64,000 nt of DNA from Pararge aegeria (GCF_905163445.1 NC_053200.1:9052001-9116000), one strand, 5' to 3'; shown: positions 49,502 through 62,599, counted from the first letter of the stretch. Translations and numbers: made by a program. The notes: generated by a model from the sequence alone, not told the origin.

Positions 49502-50304
49502 ATTTTTAATAAAATCGCAAATTTATTACTTGGCGTGTGCTGAGAAAGGTTGTGGTACATAAAAATTTAGTACTTTATGATTTAAATACTCATTATTACC
49601 TAGAAAAAAGTCCGTGAGAAAATATATCTATCTACCATATCATATATATATCATATCATAGTTAAGTCACAGCAGCAACTATAGTGTTAAAATTTTATTA
49701 GATCGCCGGTAGAAACAAAAGTTGGTTACACTCCCAGCATGTAACGGAACTCTAGAGATCTTTTCTAAAAGGCTAAACGCATATTGATACACACATGTCT
49801 TGCCATGCAATGATAAATACATTTTAAACGACGGGTCGTATCTACACCTAATTTATCTTGGAACAAATCCAAGTTTTCCCATGTGATAAAACTCATTCGT
49901 CTTTCGCCAACTGTATTGTTATTGATGACCATACGAAATTATAATTATTATTCAGTATAATAACATAAAGAAGACTACAAGTATAAATTCTTTATATCTA
50001 TTTGTAGTTTTCTTTTCGTTGTTGACTAGCGAACTCTATCTGTCTATCTTCTATCTATCTTTAGGAGCAATAAAGCTGAAAATTTGTTTTTTGTGTTCTC
50101 TTAAAATAACCCAATTTTTCGAAAAATATTTCTTTTGAGGATGGAAGTTGAAGGAAAGGCTAATAGGATCATCCTACGATCCTTATTAGAGAAGGGGCGG
50201 GCAATGCGATGCGGTGTGATTTATATTGTGTAGAATAGAAATGTATTGAATGAACAATTTACAAAACTCCTGCACACACACAACAACGTTTTGTAACGAT
50301 TTGT

Positions 50305-50437
50305 TTCCAGCACCGTTAAAGCAAGTGATATTTAGTTGCTTAAAACGCTCATAACTCCGAAAATTTTCACTGTTGATCGAACTCGGTAGTCAGTCCCGAA
50401 TGGGTAGCTGAAGTCACTCCCAATGGGCTATCCCCAC
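50305..50437 (-). repeat. GAT-tail SINE, head half
   Basis: 'cagcaccgttaaagcaagtg' ... 'aaaacgctcataactccgaa' and a decayed head. Confidence 0.65.
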
Positions 50438-50981
50438 TTTATATTTCCACCGAAACGTCTGATGTACGGTGAGCTTTACCTATTGTTACATGGAAATTTG
50501 GAGAATTAATCTTTCCTATGTTAGACAAGCATTGTTTGTAGCCATGAACGATACTTTTGTAAATGAAGAGTGACACCAAAGTATACACTAAAACATTATT
50601 TTGGAAGAACTCCAAGATTTCCAAATGACATTGAGAATGACAAAGCTTTTTTTTCATGCGCCAGCACAAAGATTATTATAACTATTGTTGAGTATGGTAT
50701 AAATTGATGATATCCGAAGTTGTTTATAACGACTCCTTTAGGGTCGACGAAGTTCAGCGGTAGTGCGAAAAACTATACGGCAGGAGGTTTGCCAATTGCT
50801 CTTGTACTTATTTGATGATTTGGAGATTGAGAAAGAAAGTAAGTTGAGGATTGTTTTGATATTTTACTATCCATTATGTTTGTCATCTTTTTGTTCTACT
50901 GTCTATGTAAGATATAATATTGGCATAGATGTCCTCACTATAAGATTAGCAGCAGCAAACCACTCGCAATTATTTCCATAC

Positions 50982-51125
50982 TAATGAATGAATGAATGAA
51001 TGAATTAATGAATACACTTTTATTGTACACCAAAGAGAAAATTTACAGAGATACAAATACAACAGCACAATAAGGTAGAACGTACAATTTGGCGGCCTTA
51101 TCGCTAAATAGAGATCTCTTGTTGA
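50982..51125 (-). repeat. LINE 3'-end-like repeat with (GAAT)n
   Basis: (TGAA)n, 'tacacttttattgtacacca', 'aatttacagagatacaaata', 'ggcggccttatcgctaaata'. Similar pieces are at 30281 and 58612. Confidence 0.6.
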
Positions 51126-51130
51126 ATGTT

Positions 51131-51285
51131 ATGAATGCGAAAGTGTATTTGTTTTGTTTGTCTTTTACGCCCTTAGTTAAGTAATCAATCAACTTGATTT
51201 TTGGCATAGATTAATATAGTCTACTTTTTATCCCAGGAAAACAAGCGCTTTCCACAGGATTTGTAAAAAAACCGTAGTAGTTTAA
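51131..51285 (+). repeat. ATGCGAAAGTGT family fragment
   Basis: 'gaatgcgaaagtgtatttgt' ... 'ccacaggatttgtaaaaaaa', as in 37687-37894; lacks the CTAG end. Confidence 0.65.
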
Positions 51286-52164
51286 TAACCTTACATTTAC
51301 TTCAACATAATTTGTAAACATATTTCAAATATTTATTATACAGGTATGTTATGGTAATTTTGGGTCACTATATTAATATGTCACAGAATATTAAATCACT
51401 GTATATTTTAAGCTCAAGGCTCGTTTGAATTCAGAAAACCGGTTTTTAAACATAACTATGTTGCGTCTTTATTTTGAAACCAGGCAAAATGCGTAAGATT
51501 TTATAGTTGCCTAATGTTATCCACCAGCATCTGTTGACTGAAATTTATATTCGAGGAAATTACGAAACATTAAACTTCCCGAAAGATGTTAAATTTAACT
51601 ATTATGTATAAACTATACATGAAAGTACGAAAGTATACTTTATTGTTCACCAAGAAACATATACTAACACAACGATATATATGGTAGTTAAGTTGTAGCT
51701 GGTGCCCACGACTTCGCTTCGCATTAGTTGCGGTTCTATAAAACCTTTTCTTTTTCTTCAAAGTATCTTAAGTTTATCGACAGCATGCACAAGCTATCTC
51801 ATCACTCATCTCTCCAAATAGCAACTAACGGGGAAATATTTTTTGAGCTGAATTTTCAACAGAAATATCCGAAAAAACTCTCAACGAATACCTACTTTTT
51901 AAATCTTAATCTTTACGCCTAATTATAATTTCTTTCCAAGGCTGGCATCGTAACGGTAGCTTCTCTACTATAGAAGCAGAGACAAAAAGTACTAGCTTAT
52001 CAGCAATAAGAAGTCAACGTGAAATAATGCGATAAAAATCTTACCGTGTCGTGACTTTGAGAACTTTGCTACAAAAACTGGAAGCACGATTGAACTATAA
52101 CAACGGAATAGATATATACTCGATAATTTACAAAATTAATTAAAATTGTACATATCGATAATAT

Positions 52165-52225
52165 GAGTGGCGTGCAATTCATACACGTGCAAAAGCACTA
52201 CCTACTCTAAAACGAGTACTTAAGC
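52165..52225 (+). mobile_element. solitary hAT end
   Basis: 'gagtggcgtgcaattcatac' and 'caaaagcactacctactcta', as at 34224. No partner found. Confidence 0.55.
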
Positions 52226-52508
52226 GGGTGATACGCTCGACCGTAACATTAGAAAGAACTTACACCGAGAAAGTGTTGTACTCGCGGACCGAAGTCCGAT
52301 CATTCATCTATGGAAGTTATATTAAGTATAGCTATATTATTATAGCTATATTGCGATGTTGATTGTCTTGTGGCGCCATCTAGTTTGGTAACGTGGATAC
52401 CGCCCCCACGATAGGAAAGCGTCAATATCCCAAACGAACCCAACACCACAAAGTTGGCACCAAAAATACGTAAGCCCTATTAAAAAGGACTGAATACGAA
52501 AGTCATCA

Positions 52509-52746
52509 AAAACAGATCAACAGATCTTCGGCAATATACCCTCTTCACACGTTTCGCTCCGAAACCGGAGCATCCTCTGGAGATGCTGACTTTACAATGA
52601 ATAATTGTTACACAACAACAAACGTGTGTAGAGGGTATATTGCCGAAGATCTGTTTGATGTTGAGTATAAGGATTGAAGAAATTATAAATTACACCACAC
52701 AGATTCTCCTGCTTTTCGCGGAGTATAGCAAATTAAGCTTAATTTT
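52509..52746. mobile_element. foldback-family copy with long inverted arms
   Basis: The left arm 'cagatcttcggcaatatacc' ... 'acacgtttcgctccg' is matched, inverted, by 'aacgtgtgtagagggtatat' ... 'gccgaagatctgtttg'; the right arm goes on to the terminal CTCCTGCTTTTCGCGGAGTA ... AAGCTTAATTTT. The left terminal piece is missing. Confidence 0.82.
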
Positions 52747-52931
52747 GATAGTTATCTTCTATGATCCCACTGGCATTGGCTCCGCCTCTCACATAGGAGG
52801 AAGGAATTTAGCTCCACTGTCTTGGTTTTTTCAAGTTATTATTTATTAAGCCAGACCCAAGCCGCTCTAATTGAATAGAACTATCAAGTATTATTTACAA
52901 TTTTTTGCTACAGTTTCTACAGCTTTACTAT

Positions 52932-53115
52932 TAAGGACCTGCTGGCCCAGTGGTGATCGCTGTGGATATAAGCGGGAGGTCGAAGGTTCTTACATGCATG
53001 CATCATCACTCACTCGGGTCTCAGCTGATAATTGTACACCCTTTCTGTCTGGTGTTACAGACAGACATTTTGTTGTTTTTTGATATAAGATGTACTGTTT
53101 GTAACACTGAACTTA
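52932..53115 (+). mobile_element. tRNA-headed SINE
   Basis: 'tgctggcccagtggtgatcg' (A box), 'gaggtcgaaggttc' (decayed B box), and end 'ttgatataagatgtactgtt'. Confidence 0.7.
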
Positions 53116-54208
53116 AATAAATGTATTTTGTTTCTTTCTTTCTATTTATAGGCTGTAGGTATGTTTGTAGTCAAGGACTTAAAGTAGTGGAATAAAAAAA
53201 TCTAAAAAAGTTAAATATTTCACTATAGAACAAAAACACGGTCTACACACCGACTTAAATTTAAAAATACGTTGTTTACTAAATAGAATTTCCACAATTT
53301 TGGACTATTTGAGGCTTTTTAGACTGTAGTTCGAGAGAGTGTTAATATTTTAAACCTTGACATACTTTAACAAAGATTAAAATACATTAGGTACGTAGGT
53401 AGGTATAATGTTACCATATGAGCAATGATTCTCATTCCAATAGGAAAGACAAACAGTATAAATAGTCAAAGAGATTGCGAGAAATACCGCCGGAAGAACA
53501 AACATGCTTAAACTGTTTAGCGAAATTTTAAGATTTTAGAGGAATTAAAACTATTGTCTTGGCATAATAAAACTAAGGCCGTAGTGCGTCGATAGCGTAA
53601 CCTGTCACTATCACAGTTTATGATTTTAGTAAATTTTAGTGATTTTAGTGAATTTTAGTGATGTCAAATTGCGTATTTTAGTAAACTATGGCAATCAGAA
53701 GTCAGTGTGATTGACACAGTGTTTCAATAACTGTAAGACTAAGTTGTGATGACAAGTGACGATTGTTCAATGAAATCGTTCATAATTTACGATTAAAGTA
53801 GTATGGTGGAGGTTCATACATGCTGAACTTATTAGATCATCGGCAACTGAGGTGACGAGAAAGAGAAAGAGCGTTTGATCGTTTCACTTAAGTACCTATA
53901 CCTATGTGGGAAATTACAAAAATTCAATATTTTAGATTGTGAAATATTTACAGAAAAAAAACATTACTGCGATAAGTTACATTATTCTAGTTTTGAAATT
54001 TAAACCGCCGGTCAAGTTTAGGTCTGTGAAATAAACAATGATTATGCCTATCTCACCTATGACCTGACCTATATGTCAATGACCAATCTAATTAATATAC
54101 AATTTGTGACGAATTATATTAATATACAATAGTCATGGATTATATTAATAAAAGGTAATAATTGAACCTTTATTTATAATTTACACAATAATTTACTTAA
54201 TTCCCATA
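53116..54208. other. non-coding upstream sequence
   Basis: No exon is supported. A short direct-repeat cluster ('gattttagtaaattttagt') lies at 53620-53668. Confidence 0.4.
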
Positions 54209-54216
54209 CAGATTTG

Positions 54217-54399
54217 CAGTGGCATGCATAGAAGGTATGCAGATGATTTAAAATGAAGAAAATCTCCAGTACAAGTTATAAAAAGCTTAAGGATAGGCAT
54301 TGTAAGAGATATAAAAAACCTACCCTACCCGTGTTTATAACTGTTACTGGAGATTTTATTCATTTTATATCATCTGCATACCCTCTATGCACGCCACTG
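54217..54399. mobile_element. hAT MITE (183 bp)
   Basis: Ends CAGTGGCATGCATAGAAGGT and, inverted, CAGTGGCGTGCATAGAGGGT, with a perfect 8-bp target duplication CAGATTTG (54209-54216 and 54400-54407). It is nearly palindromic over its length. Confidence 0.95.
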
Positions 54400-54944
54400 C
54401 AGATTTGCTTCACGTAGAATGAATGTTTTAATATTGTAACATGATGGTTTGATTCAAGACACCGGCTCCCAGCTTACATACACTATTGCATGTTTATGTG
54501 CATATGTCATCGCTATACACGAAATCAGACACTTGGAAGTAGTGACGTGACTTAATCAATTAGGACAAGGTACAAAATAAAGTTCTCCCGAACCTTGTAA
54601 TGTACCTTCAATATCCAAAAAATCGATAAAATTTACAAATAAATTAGCTATAAACTATGATCCTTTCATAATAACTATTGTTCGGAAGATACCAATTTTG
54701 TTGACATTTAAAGCCAATTTGAAGCGGACACATTAGCGGTCTTCTGCTTTTGTCATTTGTGGGGCCCATTCAGTTGATTGAATAATACATCGGATCAAGT
54801 TTCAAGGTTACCCATTAATTTTTAGTTAAGTCATAGGTTATGAAGTTTTTATGTACCGAAAAACACAGTACAATAGAAATATCTATTGAATTTTGTATCG
54901 AGCTTAACTAGGGTTCTAATTTAAATATGTAATGTACAACACTC

Positions 54945-55420
54945 CAAAATTCGAAATTCAAAAATGTTTTATTCATGTAGACCTTATCACAGGCACTTAT
55001 GAAGCGTTGATACATTTAACATGTTTACACTAATGTTAGGTGACGGTGAAAAATGCATTCGTTAAATTAAAAATAAAGCTAGGAGGGTTCCAAGTGCGAC
55101 CTGGTCTAAGAAGTGTCCACAACAAACTTAGCTAGGATTTTTTTGTTATCACTATCTCACATTCGAGTTAATGTTTAGCTATGAAGTTAGAGCAATTCAT
55201 ACCCAAGCTTTCTTATCATACATATAAACCTTAATATTATAACAGGATTATTCTATAAGCTTACGTTTTATATAAACTTTGAACTTATTGAGAGACATGT
55301 TAAGGATTTCATCTCGTAATTTGTTATAAAATGATATAAAATTGCCCTTAAATGAATTACTAATTTTATGCAGCCTAGGAAACTGCACTAACGAACTTCG
55401 TAGGGCATACAAGGAATACG
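54945..55420 (-). pseudogene. CR1/Rex-like LINE 3' fragment
   Basis: On the minus strand it reads VQFPRLHKISNSFKGNFISF, then YNKLRDEILNMS and LNKFKVYIKRKLIE: the end of a LINE ORF2. A decayed 3' UTR extends to about 54945. Homologous to 25850-26400. Confidence 0.78.
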
Positions 55421-55585
55421 TCAAACAAATTGCCGCTCTTTGTCCAGCAATGCAAAAATAAGCATGCGGTAGTACTTCCCAGACGAGCTGTCACATAAAG
55501 CTCTAACTGATATCTTTGAGCTGATTTGCAGGTTACTTTTGTGTGTCGCTAGATTTTTTCCAACTTGTCTTATACATAATGAAAT

Positions 55586-55830
55586 ATAAATAATAAATAT
55601 ATTACGACAATACACACATCGCCATCTAGTGCCAAAGTAAGCGCAGCTTGTGTTATGTGTACTAAGATAGCTGATCAATATTTTTTTTTATGAATATAAT
55701 TCACATAGATACTTAGAATATATAGATAAATATGCAGACACTGAAAAACATTCATGTTCATCACACAAATATTGTCCAGTTGTGGGAATCGAACCCAGAA
55801 AGCAGAGTCCCACTGCGCCAATCGGCCGTC
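55586..55830 (-). mobile_element. tRNA-derived SINE, copy 6
   Basis: Same family as 6218-6471; a small deletion within the head removes the 'cggccttggactc' part after the B box. Confidence 0.87.
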
Positions 55831-56016
55831 AAAATATAGAAGTGATAAAATGAAAAAAAAAAGCGTTTTTCGTTATTTAAGTGTGGTTTTATTATTTTCT
55901 TAACAATTTTAAATAAACTTTAAGCTAACAAAAAGATTGATAATATAATAGCTAATAGGACAGCTAAGAAAAAATAGACTTTAGCTAACTAGATATTGGC
56001 AACTAAGGGCATTTGA

Positions 56017-56258
56017 CTTGTCATTAGTGGCTAGCATGTCCAACTACGAATCACGAGGAACTGGGTTCGAATCCCCGGTCGCGCCAAGAACTGTAAACCC
56101 TCGGGTTATTCGGTGCAATAACTAACAGGTGCTAATTATCATTAAAGCCCACCAACACGTATTGGAGCAGCGTGGTGGATCTATACTTTAAAACCATCCT
56201 TCCTATGAGCGAGGAGCCCTGTGCCCGGCTCTGGGACGTTGATAGGCTGATGATGATA
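56017..56258 (+). mobile_element. tRNA-headed SINE ending in GATGATGAT
   Basis: Head 'cattagtggctagcatgtcc', B box GGGTTCGAATCCCCGG, body with 'cgtattggagcagcgtggtg' and 'gtgcccggctctgggacgtt', tail 'aggctgatgatgat'. Confidence 0.82.
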
Positions 56259-56899
56259 AATCTAATTGTACTTATTCAGAAAACTTTATTGCACATACAA
56301 GGAAACAATACAAGAAACACAAGAAGAAGAAGAAAAATACAGTTATGTGCAAAGGCGGTCTTATTGCTTAAGCATAAATTATCCGTTGTTTACTAATCTA
56401 GCAATGATGGAGTTGAGAAGTCGCAATGAAGCTTCCTGATGACTAACGCTAATAAATGTCACACAGGCGGAATTGGACTCATTTGTTTTATTATCATTTT
56501 AACTCAGCAAACGTCATGATGACGATTGTCTTGATGATTAAATAACATTCTTAATACCAAGCTGTTGCCCGCGACTCCGGCTGTGTGTTGCAGTTTTTTT
56601 TTAAACAAATTTGTTATTAAGATTATTTTCTTCGGCCGAAAATACATATTAAAGTCCTTTGTTGGCAAAACTGTTCTTCTATAAGAGTTTGGAAAAGAAT
56701 AGAATAGGCGATGCTTGCCAATAGATACTCTTTAGCATACTGTAATACAAAAATATATATTATAGTATATCTTGTATTTTTCGCCGTTACCTAATATAGG
56801 TAACTACCAGGAATATAGGTATAGGTACCTAAATGAATACAGATACGGATTATAGAAAGGGAATCTTGCTGCATTCATTCGCTTGGCATTGAATAACGC

Positions 56900-57300
56900 T
56901 GTTAAACTAAAAGCGAACTTGCGAGTTGTGATATTAGAAGCCACCAGTTGACCTCGACAAGAAATAGGTAGGTAGGGTACATAAGTGAATCATTAATTTG
57001 TTGTAGCAAATTTATAATATTCGTATAATGTACTCCATAGTAGAGAGGATCCCATACAAGTAAATACCCGAAACTTTTGTTTTGATACCAAGTAGGTAAT
57101 TTAAGTTACCAATGATTCTTTTTCGATACGTTTCGGTATATTCGGTACCGGAAGAAAAATCAATCGAGCTATAGTCAATTTATTATAACTTTTTTGCGAA
57201 TGTAGAGTTGACTTTAGATAATAGAAGCCACAAGAAGCAGGTTGAACCTACGTGAGTGAATCATAAATTTGTTATATCAAAATAATATTCCTATATCTTA
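56900..57300. repeat. degenerate local tandem duplication (~285 bp)
   Basis: 'gaagccaccagttgacctcg' ... 'gtgaatcattaatttgttg' at about 56936-57005 corresponds to 'gaagccacaagaagcaggtt' ... 'gtgaatcataaatttgtta' at about 57226-57280. Confidence 0.55.
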
Positions 57301-58359
57301 ATATTAATATAAGTATGGATATTTACTCATACCGAATGAGTATAGATACTTTTGGAGTAGGCAATATTATGCACTATTTATTATATTAGTGTCACAAAAC
57401 CATTTCAGTATAGGTAGGTACGTTTTACTCACATGAGCAGGTATCGTCACTTTGGTGGTATCGTATCATCCGTTTTCCGTAGCAACCCTTTTTAATCCAC
57501 TACTGCGACGAAGTAAAGCCTTCTTTATATGTTTTTTTTTCACCTGAATCCTTGAATCCTATAATACGATTGAATAAATCCACTTATATTGATTTGTGGA
57601 AGATCAAAAAATACCTTCTTTAACAGATACGATAGATTGCATAGGTAGGTTGTCCGTCTCAAGAACTCATAGTAGGTAATAATTAGGTATTTATATATTA
57701 AAGTATTCATAAAGATACATAATTTACGTAATATTATGTTTATGGGAATTTATATTCGTAGTTTACGTCAAATTTTGTCTGAAGAATTTTTGTTATTTTA
57801 CATAACCAGTTGCGCAATCCAAACTTTCTGTTTCTCTTTAATCTCTATAGAGGTGAAATCTTATAAATTCTTCAGTTGGATACAACATTACCGGTTCGGA
57901 AAGAGTACCAGTCAGGTGCTTAAGTATTAAACACTTTTCAATCGACTTTGTGAACCTCTTTTCCGATGTTTTTTTAAGGAAGTATTAAATGACGGTCTAA
58001 ACAGATGGCCTGGTTACCACCAGCAGAAAACCATATCTTGGTAGGCAGGTGTAGATGATAGGTCTCCTGACCCTGTAAAAACACCGGCAACCATGCTCGT
58101 GTTAATGTAAAAAAATATCTTTCGTTTGTTATACATGAAAGTCTATGTTATTGTCCTTTTTATGATTATTTTGTTATTGTTTAATCGCGGGGAATCAGTG
58201 ACGACGAAGATAATGGGGCTGGCTGAAAACCAGTGCTGCGCTTTTTAGTATGCTGCTATACTGAGCCAGTTTCTTTATCACACTTTTTTTTTTTTAAACT
58301 TTAACAAATTTATGACTGACCCAAATGTAACATTTTACACAAATGTGTGACAATAAAGA

Positions 58360-58384
58360 CGATTTTTCTTTCTTTCTTTCTTTG
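58360..58384. repeat. (TTTC)n microsatellite
   Basis: Five or six TTTC units. Confidence 0.85.
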
Positions 58385-58611
58385 GCGGCAGAAATAAGCA
58401 TGGTGGCAGTACTTAACCGGGCGAGCTATGTCACAAAAAGCTTTATTACTATTAAAGACATAGGTACATTTCAAAGAATGTGTTATCATCACAATATTAG
58501 ATTCACATCATAATAATTTCATTCAGCCCGCTAAATAAAAAAATCGTTTGAATCCGACGTATATTCGAAGTAGGTAATCATAACGAATGGCTGAATGAGT
58601 GCCAATATTTG

Positions 58612-58760
58612 TACTGTCATTCATTCACTGTACGAATGACAGAATTAAGAATAAATAATTACACTTTCATGGTACCCCACAGAGAGAAAAACAGAAATAT
58701 AAATTCAATAAATTGAGTTGCAGAAGGTGTTAGGCCTTTACTAAGACAAATAGAATATAG
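58612..58760 (-). repeat. LINE 3'-end-like repeat with (CATT)n
   Basis: 'cattcattcactgtacgaat', 'acactttcatggtaccccac', 'agagaaaaacagaaatataa'; as at 50982. Confidence 0.5.
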
Positions 58761-59043
58761 ACAAGTAGTAAAACACCTACGTCCCGTCACGTGTTTGTAC
58801 GAATGTAACCCACTGACACAAAGGTACTGAATAAATAATTCGATACGGCAATCAAGTGTGGTTTGAAAGTAATTTGCGGACCAATAATTTGTGCATCCGC
58901 ACGAATATATACTGGTACGAGTAAATTATCTACTGTAAAAGCTTTCGTCACGCGATAGACTCATTCAAGTTTGTGGAATAACTGAATAGGTAAAATAAAC
59001 TTTGAAAACTCACGCTATTAGGCAGCTACCTTTAAAGTGAGTC

Positions 59044-59409
59044 CATCCTAAAATCATAAATGTGAAATGTGTCTGGTTGTTCGTTCGTTTGTTTGTTTGT
59101 TACCTTTGCTCAACTCCGCTGCTAAACGAATATGTGAATATGGCACAAATGTAGCTTGCATACTGAAGATGGACATGAGATAATAGTTATCCCGGAAAAG
59201 CTGCTAGTAAGTGAAAATTTTATGAATAATTAAAAATAATTAAAATCTATAGATGACTTGACCACTTGTTAAAATTTTGCGTAGAAATAGTTTGCATGCT
59301 GTAAAAGCTTATAGGATGTGACACATTTAACCCCGAGAAAATAAAAGGTTCCTGCGGGATTTTGAACGACTCAAAAATAAGCTCGAGCGAAGTTGCGTGC
59401 CACATCTAG
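59044..59409 (+). mobile_element. CTAG-ended repeat (ATAAATGTGAAA family)
   Basis: 'ataaatgtgaaatgtgtctg', (GTTT)n, 'ggttcctgcgggattttgaa', ending GAGCGAAGTTGCGTGCCACATCTAG/T. Helitron-like terminus. The interior contains an unrelated AT-rich stretch. Confidence 0.6.
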
Positions 59410-60695
59410 TAAATAAATAAAGTATCTGCAAACAGTTAAAATTGAAAATAAATATAATGCAATAAATATTAAGTGCACATAAGTCACACATTTAATTTTC
59501 AAAATACGATCTCGAAGCGCGTTTCGCTCCGAATGATGTTGACTTCTTGAAATACAATAAGATTTAGATTTGGGAGAATTTAACATCGATTTGAGTCATA
59601 AGCCAAAAACCTAGTTTTAATAATCCACTTTCAACTCATCCTCAGTGCTGGTGCGTGACCATAATCACGGAATAGTGAGTCAATTTAACCTTATAGAGCA
59701 GGTTCTCAACAGAGTCGTCTAACTCTTTTTGAAGTTATACTTCTTTTTGCGCGTTAGGGAAAAATGATGAGACTAAATTTTTACGATGCGCGCGCACACC
59801 GTCACAAAAAACCGACACCCTGAAGTTAGCTATGGTCAACATTTTAGATTTTCACAAAAAGGTTTGACAGTGTACACTTTCAATTCTCAAATTCTGCGGG
59901 CTTATTCCGGTGATTTAATTGATAATCTCAAATTTTAATTCTGAGTAAAACTTGGTTGGATAATGAGATAACAAGAGAATGCGTTGTAATAAAACTTTGA
60001 ATGTATTAAATACCTTTTTTCTATTGTTTGTGCCGTTTTTTCTTACAAGCGTCGAATAAGGCGAAAGATACAATTTTTGAAAAGATATTTATCTTTTTAA
60101 GCACGCCAAAGAAGTAAGTTGTACTTGTAAGTTGTAAGTTGTACTTGAAAATCTAACGCGTGTACATAAGTACACACACGCTTTTTTTTTTAATAAAACC
60201 AGAGACCTACATGAAGATCAATTATCAAAATTTTAAATCGATGTGTAACGTAAGTTCATAAAACGTGGATAGCCTAGCCTGAAATCTATTTCCAAAGGAT
60301 TTAGATCTAAATCCAAATTAGTTGCAATCTTTGCTGTCAAACGTCATAATTGTATTTTTTATATGCAAGAGAGAAGTTTGACGGCAATGATCGCGAGATT
60401 TACGCCTTTTTCAAACCTGTTGAGAGATACGTAATCTCCCTGCCGGTAGGTGGTGCTGTTTTACCGCTGTCTGGATCCGCTGGTAATACTATCAAATAAA
60501 ATTAACTGCTTTGATAGTAATTTTATGAGACCGCATGTCATCACATCAACCTACCACCGACCCTGAAAAGTTATAGGTACGTACTGGGATTCGAACTCCA
60601 GAAAGTGAAACCGAAGTCCTATTTGTGTTTTTAAACCAACCATATACACACAAACCGGAGCAGCGGTTTAGGAACAGGTGTACTTTATGTCATTA

Positions 60696-60990
60696 TTTAT
60701 TGCCCATTAAAGGTATAGGTCTCCTCCCACAATGAAAAGGATTTAAGCCGTAGTCCACCACGCTGGCCCAGTGCGGATTGGTGGACTCAATACCGCAACA
60801 CGCCTATGAACACATTATATTGAACTTACATGCATGCAGGCTTTCTCACGATGTTTCCGTTTACCGTTGAAGCACGTGGTATATTAATTGCTTAAATTGC
60901 ACGTAACTAAGAAAAGTTGGAGGTGCGTGCTGGGATTCGAACTCTGCCTCCGATAGTGAAGCCGAAGTCCTAACCACAAGGCTCTCACCG
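60696..60990 (-). mobile_element. GAT-tail SINE, near full length
   Basis: 'ccattaaaggtataggtctc' ... 'gtggtggactcaataccgc'-like body ... 'gtgctgggattcgaactctg' (B box, minus strand) ... head ending 'ggctctcaccgctt'. A second, shorter piece of the head type lies at 60536-60630. Confidence 0.8.
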
Positions 60991-61494
60991 CTTACGAGAA
61001 CGTAAGTAAGAAATTATCAATGAAATAGAAAGTTGAGATGCGTTGTTAATGTTGGGACTGTTTGAACAGTTACTGTGGGATGGCTTGATTGCGTGATAGT
61101 GCACACATAATAATATAACGGTTGATATAATTCTATTACATGACTTCAAGTTCAGGTTTAGTCTGGAGGAAGAATTGTGGCGATTTATACGTACAGTATC
61201 GGCGAGAGTTATCATTGGCTTTTTAATAGTAATAATTGACAGGCAACAGACCAAGCAGATGGCCCACCTGGTATGCCCATATGGTAAGTGGAAAACCATC
61301 GCCTATACACAGAACAAAAGGTTGTCTTGAAGAGATAGCTTTAGTGATAAGGCCGCCTTTGCACGCTCTATTTTCTATTCTAAGTTTTGTTCTGTATATG
61401 TGTTTAATTTGTATAAAACCTGAGGTGTAGGCTCATGTGCCTGTACTTAGTTACACCGGCAGCTCTGACACAAAGCTCTAAACTACTATTTCTA

Positions 61495-61600
61495 GTAAAC
61501 GACTACTTCACTGGTCTAATAGTTAAAATGTTCAACTATGGATCAGGAGATCCTGGGTCCCCAAAATCTCCTCTCAAGGTTCTTCTTCTAAGGCACATAG
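61495..61600 (+). repeat. tRNA-headed SINE fragment
   Basis: 'ttcactggtctaatagttaa' and 'ggagatcctgggtcccc'; same type as 33762. Confidence 0.6.
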
Positions 61601-61965
61601 CTATTGGCTAGGCAAGTGGGCAACTATAGTCTATATGATAAATGACTAAAACACCGGGAGCCATCTTTGCATCGTTTGAGTGCATGTAGGACTGGAGTGT
61701 ATCTTTTTGCTTTTTCGGAAGGACATTTGCCGATAACCGCCTGAGGGGTTGCTACGGCGTCAGCGGGGGAGTGGGGCGAGCGCGAAAGCTCGCCATGAGA
61801 AGAGCCCCAGGGCTCGAAGACATCGGGGGGGAGAGTGGGAGACGTCGACCCGACGGTGCCTCCTGCGAGGACTCGGACCTCGGCTAGGCTCGACGTTAAT
61901 CTGTCTGTTGGTGGAGTTTTGGACTAATCATTGTTTAGTCCGAACGCCCCCGTGACCGTGGTAAG

Positions 61966-62090
61966 CAATGGCGTGCACAGGGTTTTTGACCAGGGTATGC
62001 ATAAAGAAGGAAGATGGCAAAAATTCTTCCCCTTTATGAGTAATACAAAGATTTTAGGGTATGTAGTGCTGTATGAAGTGCACGCCACTG
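61966..62090. mobile_element. hAT MITE (125 bp) inside a LINE
   Basis: Ends CAATGGCGTGCACAGGG and, inverted, CAGTGGCGTGCACTTCA, flanked by a perfect 8-bp duplication GTGGTAAG (61958-61965 and 62091-62098). Its left end ('gaccagggtatgcataa') resembles that of 22848-24532. Confidence 0.94.
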
Positions 62091-62121
62091 GTGGTAAGGA
62101 TCCACGTCCGGATGACGGACG

Positions 62122-62575
62122 TCAGAAATCGGGGGCCTCGTCTTCGCCGGCGAAGACGCTGTGTTTGTTGCGTGTGTGTGTGTTGTTGGGACTTATTTTA
62201 TCGTCAGGGTCGTCAAGGACATGCTTCGGACGTCGCCGCTTTGGCTCGACGTCGGGGACGGGGGTATAAGTGGACGCCTCGACCACTAGGGGGTTGGGGT
62301 GTCGGACTGCATTTTCAAAGTAGGTCTTTGATAATGATTTCATGTACTGGGCTATGGTGGGAAGATCGAGGTCTTGGTGGAGATCTACGTTGCGCATGAA
62401 CCACGGACTGTCCGTGGTCATACGCATAAACTTGTTCTGCAGGAAAGCTCCTGTAGGAGCTGTGAGGGCGATGGGCGAATACGACGCTGGCGTATGTCAT
62501 AATGGGACGTATGCACGTTTTATACAAGGTTACCTTGTGACGGAGGGATAATTTGCTTTTGCGGCAAATCATCGG
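62122..62575 (-). pseudogene. Jockey-type reverse transcriptase C-terminus, frameshifted
   Basis: The first part reads SLRHKVTLYKTCIRPIMTYA, then SVVFAH. After a frameshift near 62472 the second frame continues ALTAPTGAFLQNKFMRMTTD, then SPWFMRNVDLHQDLDLPTIA and RRRPKHVLDDPDD, before stopping at 62122. These are the conserved last motifs of Jockey-clade RT proteins. The element copy is dead. Confidence 0.85.
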
Positions 62576-62599
62576 ATAGAAGAAGTGTATCGAAAATGC

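Larger units (their letters stand above)
61700..62590 (-). mobile_element. 5'-truncated Jockey-type LINE
   Basis: On the minus strand it carries the RT C-terminal motifs and then a GC-rich 3' UTR (61740-61965), ending in an A-rich run near 61700. GC content is far above its surroundings. A hAT MITE (61966-62090) has inserted into its 3' part. No target duplication was found for the LINE itself. Confidence 0.82.

Noticed and set aside
50763..50984. 73-residue ORF starting MRKTIRQEVC
   Set aside because: No domain, splice context or homology visible; a frame of this length is expected by chance.
61931..62399. two overlapping GC-rich plus-strand ORFs (112 and 108 residues)
   Set aside because: Shadows of the Jockey-type LINE on the minus strand, with a MITE insertion included.
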